Positions 48,688 to 59,074 are shown, numbered from the stretch's first letter. The stretch: DNA of 64,000 bases from Streptococcus cuniculi (GCF_004570575.1 NZ_SPPD01000002.1:62001-126000), one strand, 5' to 3'. A program made the numbers and translations. Notes: generated by a model not told the origin, from the sequence alone.

Positions 48688-49517
48688 TGAACTATGCTCA
48701 ATTGTTTTCAAGCTATGAAAGCAAGTTGGAGGAGGTTGGCGAAGAGCCAGAAAGCCTAGCCTATGCTTTTCGCAAGTTGAAAGCTCTCAGTCTGACAGAC
48801 TTTGTCTTGCAGCTGACCAAAGAAGTGACAGCAGAAGATGAGGTACTGTTAGCTGATATTTTTCAGCAGCTGCTTCATCATTATCCAGCCCAGTACATTG
48901 TTGGAAAATCCGACTTTCATGGTCTGGAATTAATGGTAGACCCGCGCGTGCTAATTCCCCGTCCTGAGACAGAAGAGTTGGTGGACTTGATTCTCGCTGA
49001 AAATCCGACAGAAAAGCTTTCTGTCTTAGACATTGGGACAGGAAGTGGTGCGATTGCGATTAGCCTTGCCCACAGCAAGCCAAGTTGGAAGGTAGTAGCT
49101 TCAGATATTTCGGCAGAAGCTCTTGCGGTCGCAAAGGCAAATGTAGAGCAACATCAGGTTGAGGTGACCTTGGTCCAATCGGATATTTGGGAGAAGATAA
49201 GCGGAAAGTATGACATCATTGTTTCAAATCCTCCGTATATTTCACGACAGGATGAGGCAGAAGTCGGCTTGAATGTGCTTCACTCGGAACCCCACCTAGC
49301 CCTATTTGCAGCAGAAAACGGTCTTGCTATCTATCGGGAAATAGCAGCAGGAGCGGCTAAATTTCTAGCTGAAGGTGGAAAAATCTACCATGAAATCGGC
49401 TATAAGCAAGGGAAAACAGTCTCTGAACTCTTTCAAACAGCCTTTCCATGCAAACGTGTCCGTATTCTAAAAGACCAATTTGGACAGGATAGAATGGTGG
49501 TGGTCGACCATGGATAG
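48687..49517 (+). CDS. prmC: release factor glutamine methyltransferase PrmC
   Basis: The 276-residue enzyme methylates the GGQ glutamine of release factors. The SAM motif is VLDIGTGSGAIAISLA near 113 and the catalytic NPPY is in IIVSNPPYISR near 180. Its position directly after prfA is the classic arrangement. It overlaps prfA by 1 base and tsaC by 8. Confidence 0.95.
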   Translation: MNYAQLFSSYESKLEEVGEEPESLAYAFRKLKALSLTDFVLQLTKEVTAEDEVLLADIFQQLLHHYPAQYIVGKSDFHGLELMVDPRVLIPRPETEELVDLILAENPTEKLSVLDIGTGSGAIAISLAHSKPSWKVVASDISAEALAVAKANVEQHQVEVTLVQSDIWEKISGKYDIIVSNPPYISRQDEAEVGLNVLHSEPHLALFAAENGLAIYREIAAGAAKFLAEGGKIYHEIGYKQGKTVSELFQTAFPCKRVRILKDQFGQDRMVVVDHG

Positions 49518-50115
49518 GATTGAAAGGATACTAGAAGCAGGTGGGGCGGTTGTCTTGCCGACCGAGACTGTCTATGGCTTGTTTGGTCGAGCCTTAGACA
49601 AAAGGGCTGTCCAGCGTGTCTATGACCTTAAAAACCGTCCGCTAGATAAGGCCATGAATTTGAATGTGGCAAGTTTAGAGGATATGCTAGCCTTTTCCAA
49701 GCACCAACCAGCCTACCTAGCCCACCTCTTTCAAGCTTTTTTACCGGGTCCCTTGACCATTATTTTACAAGCAAATGAACAAGTCCCTCACTGGGTCAAT
49801 TCTGGCATGAAAACGGTTGGTTTTCGTGTTCCGAGCCACCCTGTGACGCTCAACTTGATACAGACATTTGGACCTCTGATTGGACCGTCTGCTAATCTAT
49901 CTGGAAGGACAAGTGGTGTCTTGTTTGACCAGATTATGCAGGACTTTCATGGGGAGGTCATAGGTGTAAAAGACGATGAGTTTCTAACTGGACAAGATTC
50001 GACGATTTTGGACTTGTCAGGAGCGGAAGCTCGGATTTTACGCCAAGGCGCTATCACTCGCGAGAACCTTCTCGCCCAGCTACCAGAACTGAAGTTTAAA
50101 GGAGAAAACGCATGA
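49510..50115 (+). CDS. tsaC: L-threonylcarbamoyladenylate synthase
   Basis: The 201-residue Sua5/YciO/YrdC-fold enzyme makes the activated threonylcarbamoyl group for t6A in tRNAs. [20 protein letters not shown] near the N terminus and [13 protein letters not shown] near 120 are typical. The short form lacks the Sua5 C-terminal domain. I start it at 49510, inside the end of prmC; the longer frame from 49480 is only the other reading frame of prmC. Confidence 0.9.
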   Translation: MDRIERILEAGGAVVLPTETVYGLFGRALDKRAVQRVYDLKNRPLDKAMNLNVASLEDMLAFSKHQPAYLAHLFQAFLPGPLTIILQANEQVPHWVNSGMKTVGFRVPSHPVTLNLIQTFGPLIGPSANLSGRTSGVLFDQIMQDFHGEVIGVKDDEFLTGQDSTILDLSGAEARILRQGAITRENLLAQLPELKFKGENA

Positions 50116-51368
50116 TTTTTGATAAAGAAGATTACAAAGCCTACGATAAAGAACTATGGACTGCCATTGCTGCAGAAGAAGAGCGCCAACAGCACAATAT
50201 TGAATTGATTGCCTCAGAAAATGTCGTGTCAAAGGCTGTCATGGCAGCACAAGGTTCGATTTTGACCAATAAGTATGCTGAGGGCTACCCAGATCGTCGC
50301 TACTACGGAGGAACCGAATGTGTAGATGTTGTGGAGAGTCTTGCAATCGAACGTGCCAAGCAAATCTTTGGCGCAAGATTTGCCAATGTGCAGCCACATT
50401 CTGGTAGCCAAGCCAACTGCGCAGCTTATATGGCCTTGATTGAACCGGGTGATACGGTTATGGGAATGGATTTAGCAGCTGGTGGGCACTTAACCCACGG
50501 TGCTGCGGTTAGCTTTTCTGGTCAAACCTATAACTTTGTCGCTTACAATGTAGATGAAGAAACAGGTTTACTGGATTACGATGCCATTTTAGCCCAAGCC
50601 AAAGAAGTACAACCTAAGCTCATTGTTGCAGGGGCTTCTGCTTATGCGCGTATCATTGATTTTGCTAAGTTCCGTGAAATCGCAGACAAGGTTGGAGCTA
50701 AGCTCATGGTGGATATGGCGCATATCGCAGGTTTGGTTGCAGCAGGTTTGCATCCGAACCCAGTACTACATGCCCATATTACAACTACAACGACCCATAA
50801 AACCTTACGTGGTCCTCGTGGTGGCTTGATTTTGACCAATGATGAAGAATTAGCGAAGAAAATCAATTCTGCCATTTTTCCTGGAATCCAAGGTGGACCG
50901 CTTGAGCATGTCATTGCCGCAAAAGCCGTTGCTTTCAAGGAAGTTTTGGACCCTGCCTTCAAGGAATATGCCCAAAAAGTCATCGATAATAGTAAGACGA
51001 TGGCAGATGTATTCTTGGCGCATGATAAATTCCGTGTCATCACAGGCGGAACAGACAATCATCTCTTCCTTGTTGATGTGACCAAGGTCGTTGAAAATGG
51101 AAAAGTGGCTCAAAATCTCCTAGACGAAGTACACATCACCTTAAACAAAAATTCGATTCCATTTGAAACATTGTCACCGTTTAAGACAAGTGGTATTCGG
51201 ATTGGTTCTGCGGCAATTACGGCTCGCGGATTTGGTGTTGAAGAAGCGCGCAAGGTGGCTGAATTGACTATTAAAGCCTTAGAAAATGCTGACAATGAGG
51301 CGGTATTAGACGAGATTCGTCAAGAAGTCCGTGCCTTGACCGATGCTTTTCCATTGTATGAGGCCTAA
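50112..51368 (+). CDS. glyA: serine hydroxymethyltransferase
   Basis: The 418-residue PLP enzyme converts serine and tetrahydrofolate to glycine and methylene-THF. The PLP lysine is in [14 protein letters not shown] near 226, and the N-terminal [12 protein letters not shown] is characteristic. It overlaps tsaC by 4 bases and is followed closely by yejK. Confidence 0.96.
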   Translation: MIFDKEDYKAYDKELWTAIAAEEERQQHNIELIASENVVSKAVMAAQGSILTNKYAEGYPDRRYYGGTECVDVVESLAIERAKQIFGARFANVQPHSGSQANCAAYMALIEPGDTVMGMDLAAGGHLTHGAAVSFSGQTYNFVAYNVDEETGLLDYDAILAQAKEVQPKLIVAGASAYARIIDFAKFREIADKVGAKLMVDMAHIAGLVAAGLHPNPVLHAHITTTTTHKTLRGPRGGLILTNDEELAKKINSAIFPGIQGGPLEHVIAAKAVAFKEVLDPAFKEYAQKVIDNSKTMADVFLAHDKFRVITGGTDNHLFLVDVTKVVENGKVAQNLLDEVHITLNKNSIPFETLSPFKTSGIRIGSAAITARGFGVEEARKVAELTIKALENADNEAVLDEIRQEVRALTDAFPLYEA

Positions 51369-51373
51369 TATCC

Positions 51374-52348
51374 ATGGATATTTATATTAAAGAAGCTGTT
51401 ATTCACCAATTTTCTCCAGAAGACACAGAGCTGGTCTTGGCAGACAAGCTGTTGACCATTACACCCAAAATTGAGGAGTATCTGCGGAAAAAAATCGAGC
51501 GTTCCTATTCGGACGAAGCAAAGACAGGTCAATTGGGGGAGGACAGCCCCTTTCTTGCCTATCTGTCAGATGATTTGCTAGCAAGTTCCATCACCATCGC
51601 CAACCTTTGGAAAGAGGAGTTTTCTGTTTCGGAAAATCTTAAAACCAATGACTTGGTCTTCGTTCGGTTTGAAAAAAATGGCGTGGAACAATTTGCTTTC
51701 TTACGGATTTCACTTCGTGAAAATCTCGTCCATGTTGGTGCAGAAAGTGATAACCCCTTGAAACTCACGCAGAATAATCTGCCGAGTGCCGGCTCTGCCC
51801 CAGACGAGGCCTTGATTCTTAATCTGCAAACCTACAAGTACCACTTGATTGAAAAACGAATCAAGTACAATGGGACTTTTCTGAATTATTTCTCAGATAA
51901 TGTCCTACAAGATAGTCCCGCCATCTCCGCCAAGAAATCCATTAAGGCAGTTGAACAAACAGCTCAGAAGATTGCGGAGAACTTCAATCAGGCAGATTTC
52001 CAGTTCCAATCCAAGGTCAAGTCAGCGATTTTCAATCATCTGGAAGAAGACAATGAATTGTCGTCTGAAAAACTGGCCAATCAATTATTTGATAACAATC
52101 TCAGCGCTCGTTTGAGTTTCGTCGATGAGTTGAAAGATGTGATTCCAGAAAAAGTTAGCTTTGAGGAAATTGACAACAGTCGCCAACTGAAAAAATTTGA
52201 AAATCAGAAATTGTCCCTCTCAAACGGGATTGAGCTGATTGTACCAACCACGATTTATGAAGATGCAGAATCCGTCGAATTTATCCAGAATGACAACGGA
52301 ACCTACTCTATCCTCATCAAGAATATAGAAGATATTAAGAGCAAATAA
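51374..52348 (+). CDS. nucleoid-associated protein, YejK/NdpA family
   Basis: The 324-residue soluble protein belongs to the 37-kDa nucleoid-associated family by overall pattern ([20 protein letters not shown] at the N terminus). It probably binds DNA loosely; no enzyme motif is seen. It sits 5 bases after glyA and 1 base before the lysozyme-like gene, as in other streptococci. Confidence 0.85.
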   Translation: MDIYIKEAVIHQFSPEDTELVLADKLLTITPKIEEYLRKKIERSYSDEAKTGQLGEDSPFLAYLSDDLLASSITIANLWKEEFSVSENLKTNDLVFVRFEKNGVEQFAFLRISLRENLVHVGAESDNPLKLTQNNLPSAGSAPDEALILNLQTYKYHLIEKRIKYNGTFLNYFSDNVLQDSPAISAKKSIKAVEQTAQKIAENFNQADFQFQSKVKSAIFNHLEEDNELSSEKLANQLFDNNLSARLSFVDELKDVIPEKVSFEEIDNSRQLKKFENQKLSLSNGIELIVPTTIYEDAESVEFIQNDNGTYSILIKNIEDIKSK

Positions 52349-52349
52349 G

Positions 52350-52949
52350 ATGAAAAAACTAACAAGAACGATCGCCCTTATCGTCCTTGTTTTTCTAGCC
52401 TATCAGTTCTACAGGATTCGCCAAGATATCAAGCAAGTCATGACCTATCAACCCATGGTGCAAGAAATCTTGGCGGAAAATGATACCAGAGCCAATGAAG
52501 AATTGGTACTAGCAATGATTTACACGGAAACGAAAGGGAAACAAGCGGATGTCATGCAGTCGAGCGAGTCTGCTTCAGGATATGCCGATACCATTACAGA
52601 CAGCAAGGAAAGCATTCGCCAAGGAGTTGAATATCTAAGTAAGAATCTTTCCTTGGCTGAGGAGGCAGGAGTGGACGTTTGGACAGCTGTTCAGGCCTAC
52701 AACTATGGTCCTGCTTATATTGACTACGTTGCCCAAAACGGTGGTAAAAATACCATTGAGCTGTCCATCACCTATTCAAAAGATATTGTGGCACCAAGCC
52801 TTGGCAATACCACAGCCCAAACCTACACCTACTATCATCCCATCGCCCTCTTACATGGCGGCAAACTCTATGTGAATGGTGGCAATATCTACTATTCACG
52901 GCAGGTACGATTTAATGTCTATTTAATCCGGTTGATGGGATTATTTTAA
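52350..52949 (+). CDS. membrane-anchored lysozyme-like wall hydrolase (Pmp23 type)
   Basis: The 199-residue protein has an N-terminal anchor (about 6-22) and an extracellular lysozyme-like domain. The catalytic Glu is probably in [12 protein letters not shown] near 58, and the [15 protein letters not shown] stretch is typical of this fold. It resembles pneumococcal Pmp23, a wall hydrolase that affects division, also found after glyA. It is the last gene of the tdk-to-pmp23 run. Confidence 0.86.
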   Translation: MKKLTRTIALIVLVFLAYQFYRIRQDIKQVMTYQPMVQEILAENDTRANEELVLAMIYTETKGKQADVMQSSESASGYADTITDSKESIRQGVEYLSKNLSLAEEAGVDVWTAVQAYNYGPAYIDYVAQNGGKNTIELSITYSKDIVAPSLGNTTAQTYTYYHPIALLHGGKLYVNGGNIYYSRQVRFNVYLIRLMGLF

Positions 52950-52960
52950 AGAAAACGAAT

Positions 52961-52997
52961 GAGCAGTAGCACAATGTTCGTCTTTTCTGCTCTTTTT
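52961..52997 (+). terminator. terminator after the lysozyme-like gene
   Basis: GAGCAG and CTGCTC enclose a 20-base loop and are followed by TTTTT. Confidence 0.65.
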
Positions 52998-53021
52998 CCC
53001 TTTCTCCTTTCTCAAAAAAAG

Positions 53022-53030
53022 TGGTATAAT
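53022..53030 (+). promoter_or_regulatory. promoter of SDR gene
   Basis: Extended -10 TGGTATAAT, about 20 bases ahead of the SDR start, followed by GGAGGGG as ribosome site. Confidence 0.7.
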
Positions 53031-53050
53031 GAGAGAAAAGGAGGGGAAGC

Positions 53051-53824
53051 ATGACAAGATACGTACTGATTACAGGTGCGACAAGTGGGATTGGAAAAGC
53101 GATTGCCTACGCATTTGCCGAAAATCGTGTTCATGTGATTCTCACGGGTCGTAGAGTAGAAAAGTTGCAGGAAATCCAGGCTGATATAGCAGAAAAATAT
53201 GGTATTAAGGCTTTTTATTACCAGATGGATGTGACAAATGCAGCAGAAGTAACAGCGGTTTGCCAGCAAATGTTAGCAGACCTACCGCAAATTGATATCT
53301 TGGTTAATAATGCGGGCTTGGCGCTAGGGCTTGAAAAATTCCATGACCATGATATAGCGGATATGGTCACCATGATCGACACCAATGTGAAGGGCTTGCT
53401 GTATGTGACGCACCAGATTCTACCAAGCATGGTCGAACGTGACCAAGGCCATGTGATTAATATTGGCTCAACAGCGGGGATTTATGCCTATGCAGGAGCA
53501 GCAGTCTATGCAGCCACAAAATCAGCTGTCAAGGTTTTGAGTGACGGTATCCGTATCGATACCATTGATAAGAATATCAAGGTCACGACCATTCAGCCAG
53601 GGATTGTGGAAACTGATTTCAGTCAGGTGCGTTTTCACGGGGACAAGGAGCGTGCTGCGATTGTCTATCAAGGAATTGAAGCCTTACAAGCTGAAGACAT
53701 TGCCCAGAGTGTCCTATTCGTTGCCAACCAACCCCGCAACGTACAGATTTCAGATATGACCATTATGGCAACCAAACAAGCCACAGGATTTATGATTCAC
53801 AGAGAAAAGGAGGATCACTCATGA
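53051..53824 (+). CDS. short-chain dehydrogenase/reductase
   Basis: The 257-residue SDR enzyme has the cofactor site GATSGIGKA near residue 9, NNAG near 88, Ser in NIGSTAG and the catalytic YAATKSAVK near 155. The sequence resembles the YdfG-like group that acts on 3-hydroxy acids. Arg after the cofactor site (TGRRVEKL) suggests NADPH. It overlaps the lipoprotein gene by 4 bases. Confidence 0.88.
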   Translation: MTRYVLITGATSGIGKAIAYAFAENRVHVILTGRRVEKLQEIQADIAEKYGIKAFYYQMDVTNAAEVTAVCQQMLADLPQIDILVNNAGLALGLEKFHDHDIADMVTMIDTNVKGLLYVTHQILPSMVERDQGHVINIGSTAGIYAYAGAAVYAATKSAVKVLSDGIRIDTIDKNIKVTTIQPGIVETDFSQVRFHGDKERAAIVYQGIEALQAEDIAQSVLFVANQPRNVQISDMTIMATKQATGFMIHREKEDHS

Positions 53825-54264
53825 AAAAATACACACTTCTTGCCATGTCTTTACTGGCTGTTTTGACCTTATCTACGGGCTGTTCTATGAAAACTCCCAA
53901 AACCAGTTCTAGTAGTAGTGTAAGTTCTAGCCAAGTATCGACCAGTTCTTCATCCTCTACAGATAGCACTTCTTCAGTAGCAGTGGCATCCAGTTCTGAA
54001 GCGCCAGCCGCAGAGCCGGTCACAGATCCTGCTAACGCCATACAGAATAACAATACAGGTGTGACCCTAGATAGTGGTCAGGATACGATTAACTATGCCA
54101 ATAGTATTCTTGGAGACAAGGGCTGGACAGTCTTAGAAGATAATTACAATCGGACGGATTCCATCCCATATAACCTCTTGCAAGGAACAGACGGCTCACT
54201 CTGCCGCGTCTATCAGAATGGTGTGATTCTCGACATGGACGATACGGTTGTGCACCAACCTTAG
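53821..54264 (+). CDS. small lipoprotein with serine-rich linker
   Basis: The 147-residue protein has a lipoprotein signal (LTLSTGC, Cys21), a serine-rich linker of about 40 residues (about 28-60) and a C-terminal globular part of about 70 residues. The globular part resembles a small streptococcal family sometimes labelled DUF4947; I am not sure. Function unknown. It is translationally coupled to the SDR gene (ATGA overlap). Confidence 0.72.
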   Translation: MKKYTLLAMSLLAVLTLSTGCSMKTPKTSSSSSVSSSQVSTSSSSSTDSTSSVAVASSSEAPAAEPVTDPANAIQNNNTGVTLDSGQDTINYANSILGDKGWTVLEDNYNRTDSIPYNLLQGTDGSLCRVYQNGVILDMDDTVVHQP

Positions 54265-54299
54265 TGAGTAATACTCTATAAAGAAGTGTCAAGCAAACA

Positions 54300-54351
54300 A
54301 AAAACGAATAGGGAAAGCATTCTGATGAACGGGTTTCCCTATTCGTTTTTT
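54300..54351. terminator. bidirectional terminator
   Basis: AAAAACGAATAGGGAAA pairs with TTTCCCTATTCGTTTTT around about 16 bases. Serves the lipoprotein gene and the convergent XRE gene. Confidence 0.9.
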
Positions 54352-54369
54352 CTATTTTGATACAATGTT

Positions 54370-54819
54370 TTACTCAGACTGTTTCAATGCGCCTGAGTCA
54401 TAGAGCTGCGCGATGAGATTGGTTTGGGCTTCTTTTTCAAAGCCTAATTCAGAGAGCAGCTTCACCATAGTTGCTTCAGAAATTCCTCTTTCTTTGGCAG
54501 AAGAGAGAGCAGTAAAAATACTTGAAATGACATAATCAACGATTTTACTACTTTCTTCAACAGACATAGGTTCATGATCAAAGCTTGAAATTGTGCTATA
54601 TTCCTTATCACGTTTTCCAGTGAGGTAATCAACACTCACATGAAAGAAAATTGCCAGGTCTGTAATTTGCGAAAGGCTGGGTTCTAATAGACCACGTTCC
54701 CAACGTGAATAGGTTCCTTGCTTGATATTGAGCGCATTTGATAATTCTTGCTGTGTCAATTTAGCATTTTTTCGCAACTCTTTCAGTCGCTTGGGAAAGG
54801 GATTTTTAATCGTATCCAT
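54370..54819 (-). CDS. XRE-family transcriptional regulator
   Basis: The 149-residue protein has an N-terminal helix-turn-helix (LKELRKNAKLTQQELSNALN, about 10-30, then YSRWERGLLEPS) and a C-terminal helical part likely for dimerisation. The start at 54819 has GGAG 6 bases ahead; the ATG at 54831 overlaps this ribosome site. Two operator-like palindromes lie upstream and overlap the divergent promoter. Not linked to a recognisable phage or toxin. Confidence 0.85.
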   Translation of the reverse strand: MDTIKNPFPKRLKELRKNAKLTQQELSNALNIKQGTYSRWERGLLEPSLSQITDLAIFFHVSVDYLTGKRDKEYSTISSFDHEPMSVEESSKIVDYVISSIFTALSSAKERGISEATMVKLLSELGFEKEAQTNLIAQLYDSGALKQSE

Positions 54820-54857
54820 GATTGACTCCATTTTATATTCATAATCTTATATTTTTA

Positions 54858-54907
54858 TTGACAAACCAGATACCAATTAGTATAATATAAATATACCGCT
54901 TGGTATC
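54858..54907. promoter_or_regulatory. divergent promoter with two XRE-type operators
   Basis: Plus-strand TTGACA (54858-54863), 17 bases, TATAAT (54881-54886). ATACC-AATT-AGTAT (54870-54883) and ATACC-GCTT-GGTAT (54893-54906) are two palindromes with the same half-sites, 23 bases apart, one covering the promoter spacer and -10 box and the other the start region. Binding by the neighbouring XRE protein is inferred. Confidence 0.7.
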
Positions 54908-55029
54908 TTTATATCTAAATCTTGTACTTTTATTTTACCATAAATTAGGCTAAATGCCTATGGTCAGATGAAGGGTTTGTAAAAAAAATCACTTGGTAAA
55001 AATCACTTGGGCAGAAAAGGAGAGAGAAT

Positions 55030-55263
55030 ATGGAACATGGTACGACAGAAGCTCAGACCTTGACGGATATTATCGGAAAATTGACAGAGTTAGAAATGGT
55101 TGGCTATATTATGTATTCGCCAAAATTGAAGAAAAAAATCCTCCTGACCAATGAAATGTATAATGAATTGGACAAGGAAGAGTTAGAACTGCACCAGTCT
55201 CGTCATCAAGCGGTTATGCAAGCAATGGATTTAGTAAAAGAGGTTCTTTCAGAAGAAGAATAG
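55030..55263 (+). CDS. small hypothetical protein
   Basis: The 77-residue charged, helical protein (MEHGTTEAQTLTDIIGKLTE at the N terminus) has no signal, membrane span or known motif. AGGAGAGAG precedes the ATG. It lies downstream of the promoter governed by the two XRE-type operators, with a leader of about 135 bases. The leader contains a CCATA/TATGG hairpin and a direct repeat of AATCACTTGG. I do not recognise the family. Confidence 0.65.
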   Translation: MEHGTTEAQTLTDIIGKLTELEMVGYIMYSPKLKKKILLTNEMYNELDKEELELHQSRHQAVMQAMDLVKEVLSEEE

Positions 55264-55543
55264 GTTACCTGATTTTATAGAAATCGGTTTATTATTTATG
55301 CTCCCCTCCGCAAGGTCGGCGTGGCATCGAATCGTGTTAATACTCAATGATTCGCTGCCCCACTGACCTTGTTTTTTAGTTTCTAGGTGAGGGGACTTAG
55401 ATACTAGCTTGGAAGAACTCAAACGGAAGGGAAGTAGGAGGAGTGATACAGTCTACGATCAAGGTTTCTTGTCCCTGAAAATAACTGGTCAGCTATGTAG
55501 CCCCAGCTTCTTGTACATGCTGAGGGAGTTTTTTTACGTTCTC
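55264..55543. other. gap without a gene before the IS630 copy
   Basis: No supported gene. It holds the strings TTTTTTAGTTTCTAGG and GCTCCCCTCCGC that also occur in other intergenic repeats of this window (reverse of 9307-9318). Confidence 0.5.
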
Positions 55544-56433
55544 TTATAGTTGTTTCACTTTAAAAAACATTATCCAGACATTCTGTTACCGAGTTATATG
55601 TTGGTAGTAACTCCATGACCTTTTTCTTAAGGTTAGCCCAGGCTTTTTCAATCGGATTTAGTTCAGGAGAATAGGGAGGTAAAGGTAGAAAGAAATGGAT
55701 GGTGATTTGCGATACAAAGCTCATCTAATTGTGCCTTTGGATGAAAGGCGGCGTTATCCATAATCACAATATGAGGTTTATCTAAAGCTGGCAATAACTG
55801 AGACTTTCAAACCATTTAACAAAAAAGTGACTGGTCATGCTTTGTTTGTAAATCATGGGCGCTACAAACTTACCATTGACTTGCCCAACCACAACAGAGA
55901 TACGTTCAAAGCGTCTGCCACTGACCTTACCATAGACTTTCTCCCCTCGTTTAGCCCTTCCCTTTTTCCGATACAGGTAGGTGTCAATTCCTGTCTCGTC
56001 AATATAAACAATAGGGAGACCACCGAGGACAGCTAAAACGGCAAGAAAACATCTAACCTTTTCTGGACTCTGTTCGCGATAAGTTGTCGTCTTTTTTTAA
56101 AGTAATATTGTATTTCCTTAGGGCTTTCCAAACTGCATTAATCGCACAGGAAAAGTGCTCTGCAATTTCTCGCAGATAGGCATCTGGATGTTGCTCAACG
56201 TAAGCCAATAACTGGTCTTTAGGAAGTTTACGGGGAGAACGCTGTCTAGGCTTGTCTGTAAGTGCCCTTCTGTTTCTACTTTTCGTTCCCATTTACGCAA
56301 AGTAAGTAGAGGGATTGATACCGAAAAGATCGCAGGCTTTTATTCGAGTGTGACCTTCCTGAACGAAAGACAGCACACGTTTTCTAAAATCAATGCTATA
56401 TGTCACAAGTATTTTAAAGTGAAACAACTATAA
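55544..56433 (-). mobile_element. decayed IS630-family insertion sequence
   Basis: Perfect inverted ends of 22 bases, TTATAGTTGTTTCACTTTAA with two further A, lie at 55544-55565 and 56412-56433. They are bounded by TA pairs, the target typical of IS630. Read on the minus strand, the element is about 890 bases long. The transposase is broken in at least three places, so it cannot move alone. It sits between the small hypothetical gene and guaA. Confidence 0.9.
55566..56411 (-). pseudogene. IS630-family transposase, several frame breaks
   Basis: Pieces in order: SIDFRKRVLSFVQEGHTRIK, then a stop after INPSTYFA near 56294; GTKSRNRRALTDKPRQRSPR to the helix-turn-helix around 56150 (intact in 56053-56292); VYIDETGIDTYLYRKKGRAK with the first catalytic Asp; IVIMDNAAFHPKAQLDEL with the second; and, in another frame, LPPYSPELNPIEKAWANLKK with the catalytic Glu. 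All three DDE residues survive in pieces, so decay is fairly recent. Confidence 0.88.
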
Positions 56434-56602
56434 GATGAAGAGGGAACATACTAGTCTTCCTTTTCAATTTGCCTGCTAGTCTACCACATTCAAAAAGAAG
56501 CTCCTATTATAGAGCTTCTTCAAAGTAAATATGACCTTTTTCTAGCCTCTAATTAACACAGCTACTGGATTATCCTCGCTTTTTAGTTTCTAGGCTCGGG
56601 CT
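56434..56602. other. gap between IS630 and guaA
   Basis: Contains AAGAAGCTCCTATTATAGAGCTTCTT, a perfect 11-base-arm palindrome with T-run possibilities (56496-56521), and the string TAGTTTCTAGGCTCGGGCTA shared with the region before the MATE gene. No gene. Confidence 0.55.
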
Positions 56603-56625
56603 AAAATAATCCACTGGATTATTTT
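56603..56625 (-). terminator. perfect palindrome at the end of guaA
   Basis: AAAATAATCCA-C-TGGATTATTTT overlaps the guaA stop; the TTTT on the minus strand makes it a plausible terminator. AATCCACTGGATT recurs inside the repeat at 42041-42414. Confidence 0.6.
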
Positions 56626-58171
56626 ACTCCCACTCAACCGTTGCTGGTGGTTTGCTGGTGATATCATAGACGATGCGGTTGACGTGATCGACTTCGTTGA
56701 CGATACGAACAGAAATTTTTTGGAGGACTTCCCATGGGATTTTTGCAAAGTCTGCTGTCATGCCATCGATAGAAGTGATAGCGCGGATGGCAATCGTGTA
56801 GTCGTAGGTACGACCGTCTCCCATGACACCGACAGAGCGCACACCTGTATTGACTGTAAAGTATTGCCAGATGTCGCGCTCAAGACCAGCTTTCGCGATT
56901 TCTTCACGGAGAATAGCATCGGATTCACGGACTGTTTCCAGTTTTTCCTCGGTGATTTCTCCCATGACGCGAATGGCAAGTCCTGGACCTGGGAATGGCT
57001 GGCGCCAGACGATTTCATCAGGCATGCCAAGCTCTGTCCCTAAGGCACGGACTTCGTCCTTGTAAAGGGTATTGAGGGGCTCAATCAACTTGAACTGCAT
57101 ATCCTCTGGTAAGCCGCCCACATTGTGGTGGGATTTAATGGTCTGAGCGGTATCGGTACCAGACTCAATCACATCTGTATAAAGTGTTCCTTGAGCAAGA
57201 AAGGCAACATCGGTCAGTTTACTTGCCTCATCATCAAAGACATAGACAAATTCATTTCCAATGATTTTCCGTTTTTGTTCAGGGTCAGATACGCCTGCTA
57301 ATTTATCAAGGAAACGTTTGGCAGCATCTGCCTTGACAATGTTCAAACCGAATTTACCGCCCAACATCTCCATTACTTGATCCGCTTCGCCCTTGCGAAG
57401 AAGTCCGTGGTCAACGAAGATACAGATGAGTTGATCCCCAATCGCTTTTTGGAGCAGAACTCCTACAACAGATGAATCAACCCCGCCAGATAGTCCAAGA
57501 AGCACCTTCTTGTCCCCTACGGTTTCACGAATCTTGGCAATCTGCATGTCGATGAAATTGTCCATTGACCAATTGCCTTTGGCACCGCAGATATGAAGCG
57601 CGAAATTGCGTAAAATGTCATTTCCATAAACGGAATGGCGTACCTCTGGGTGGAATTGAATCCCATAAATCTTTTTATCAGGATTTTCAATCGCTGCATA
57701 AGGGCAATCAGCTGAAACTCCTGTGCGTACAAAGCCCTCAGGAATTTCAGTCACCGCATCCCCATGGCTCATCAAAACTAGCTGCTCTTCAGGCGTTCCC
57801 TCAAAGAGAGGAGAAGGAGTGTGGGTCAGTTCAGATTGGCCGTACTCACGATTTCCAGCGTCTCCAGCAGGAACGACCTTACCACCAAGCTTGTGGGTAA
57901 TCAGTTGCATACCGTAGCAAATCCCTAAAATGGGAATGCCTAGCTCAAAAATATCTGGGTCGATATCAAAAGAACCGTCTTCATAGACAGAATTTGGCCC
58001 ACCAGAGAGCACAATTCCGACAGGGTTAATCTCACGAACTGCAGCTGCTGAAATCTTGTGGCTCTTGAGTTCGGAGAAGACACCAATCTCACGAATACGG
58101 CGTGAAATCAGCTGATTGTACTGGCTACCATAGTCCAGAACAATGATTTTTTCGACATCTTGGAGTGTCAT
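56624..58171 (-). CDS. guaA: GMP synthase (glutamine-hydrolysing)
   Basis: The 515-residue enzyme converts XMP to GMP. The glutaminase domain (about 1-200) has the Cys in GICYGMQLI and the His-Glu in QFHPEVRHS. The ATP-pyrophosphatase loop is LSGGVDSSV near 230, followed by the dimerisation domain. I start it at the ATG at 58171 ([20 protein letters not shown]) with AAAGGA ahead. It is divergent from gntR. Confidence 0.96.
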   Translation of the reverse strand: MTLQDVEKIIVLDYGSQYNQLISRRIREIGVFSELKSHKISAAAVREINPVGIVLSGGPNSVYEDGSFDIDPDIFELGIPILGICYGMQLITHKLGGKVVPAGDAGNREYGQSELTHTPSPLFEGTPEEQLVLMSHGDAVTEIPEGFVRTGVSADCPYAAIENPDKKIYGIQFHPEVRHSVYGNDILRNFALHICGAKGNWSMDNFIDMQIAKIRETVGDKKVLLGLSGGVDSSVVGVLLQKAIGDQLICIFVDHGLLRKGEADQVMEMLGGKFGLNIVKADAAKRFLDKLAGVSDPEQKRKIIGNEFVYVFDDEASKLTDVAFLAQGTLYTDVIESGTDTAQTIKSHHNVGGLPEDMQFKLIEPLNTLYKDEVRALGTELGMPDEIVWRQPFPGPGLAIRVMGEITEEKLETVRESDAILREEIAKAGLERDIWQYFTVNTGVRSVGVMGDGRTYDYTIAIRAITSIDGMTADFAKIPWEVLQKISVRIVNEVDHVNRIVYDITSKPPATVEWE

Positions 58172-58301
58172 ATTATTTCCTTTCAAATAAAAATATCAAA
58201 TGATGTTTCTTATTCTATCATAAAAACGAACAATTTGCAGTAAGAATGGTTAAAAAGATAGAAATTTGGTACAATAGAAAGAGAAACGAAGAGGAGTGAG
58301 T

Positions 58302-59009
58302 ATGAAAGCTGCTTATATTGCCATCCACGATAAATTAAAAGAAGAAATTGACCGTGGAGTCTGGAAAATCGGCGAGCGTTTACCGAGCGAGCGGGACTTA
58401 GCTGATGAGTTTGGTGTGTCGCGAATGACCTTGCGCCAAGGGATTACGCTCTTGGTGGAAGAAGGGATTTTACAACGCAAAGTCGGATCGGGTACCTATG
58501 TGGCAAGCACTCGTGTGCAAGAAAAAATGCGTGGAACCATGTCTTTTACAGATATTATCCAGCTTCAGGGCAAAACTCCGTCCAGTCAGTTATTGTCCTA
58601 TATCCGAACAAAGCCCACTGATAAAGAAGCTAGTCAGTTGAATTTACAGGCAGGAGATTCTATCGTGCGCATGGAACGTGTACGTTTTGCCGATAATATT
58701 CCGGTTGTCTATGAGGTGGCCAGTATCCCTGAGCGCTTGATTCATAATATCAAAAAGAGCGATGTGACCAACCATTTCTTCAAAACCTTGACAGAAAATG
58801 GCTATCGTATTGGCAAAAGTCACCAGACCATTTACGCTCGTTTGGCTAACGAACAAGTAGCCAAACACCTACAAATCACAAAAAATCAAGCCATTTTGGC
58901 GCTGCGCCAAGTTTCTTATTTAGAAGACGGTCAACCGTTTGAGTATGTCAATAGTCAGTATGTCGGCGAGCGTTTTGAATTTTATTTAGAAAACAAAAAG
59001 TTTACATAA
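58302..59009 (+). CDS. GntR/HutC-family transcriptional regulator
   Basis: The 235-residue regulator has an N-terminal winged helix (RLPSERDLADEFGVSRMTLR near 26-46) and a C-terminal UTRA ligand domain (ERVRFADNIPVVYEVASIPE). Ligands of this group are small metabolites such as sugar phosphates; the one here is unknown. The start at 58302 has GAGGAG 5-6 bases ahead. Promoter TGGTACAAT lies near 58267-58275. The divergent guaA is a possible but unproven target. Confidence 0.87.
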   Translation: MKAAYIAIHDKLKEEIDRGVWKIGERLPSERDLADEFGVSRMTLRQGITLLVEEGILQRKVGSGTYVASTRVQEKMRGTMSFTDIIQLQGKTPSSQLLSYIRTKPTDKEASQLNLQAGDSIVRMERVRFADNIPVVYEVASIPERLIHNIKKSDVTNHFFKTLTENGYRIGKSHQTIYARLANEQVAKHLQITKNQAILALRQVSYLEDGQPFEYVNSQYVGERFEFYLENKKFT

Positions 59010-59030
59010 CATTTATTATGTAAACTTTTT
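58995..59030 (+). terminator. gntR terminator overlapping its stop
   Basis: AAAAAGTTTACATAA and TTATGTAAACTTTTT form a 15-base perfect stem that includes the last codons. Confidence 0.88.
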
Positions 59031-59074
59031 GTGATTAAAAATAGATAAGCAGGCTTTATCCCATTGGAAAAATT

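Noticed and set aside
54370..55263. XRE gene plus small gene as a toxin-antitoxin or prophage remnant
   Set aside because: The genes are divergent, the small protein has no toxin motif and no phage genes are nearby.
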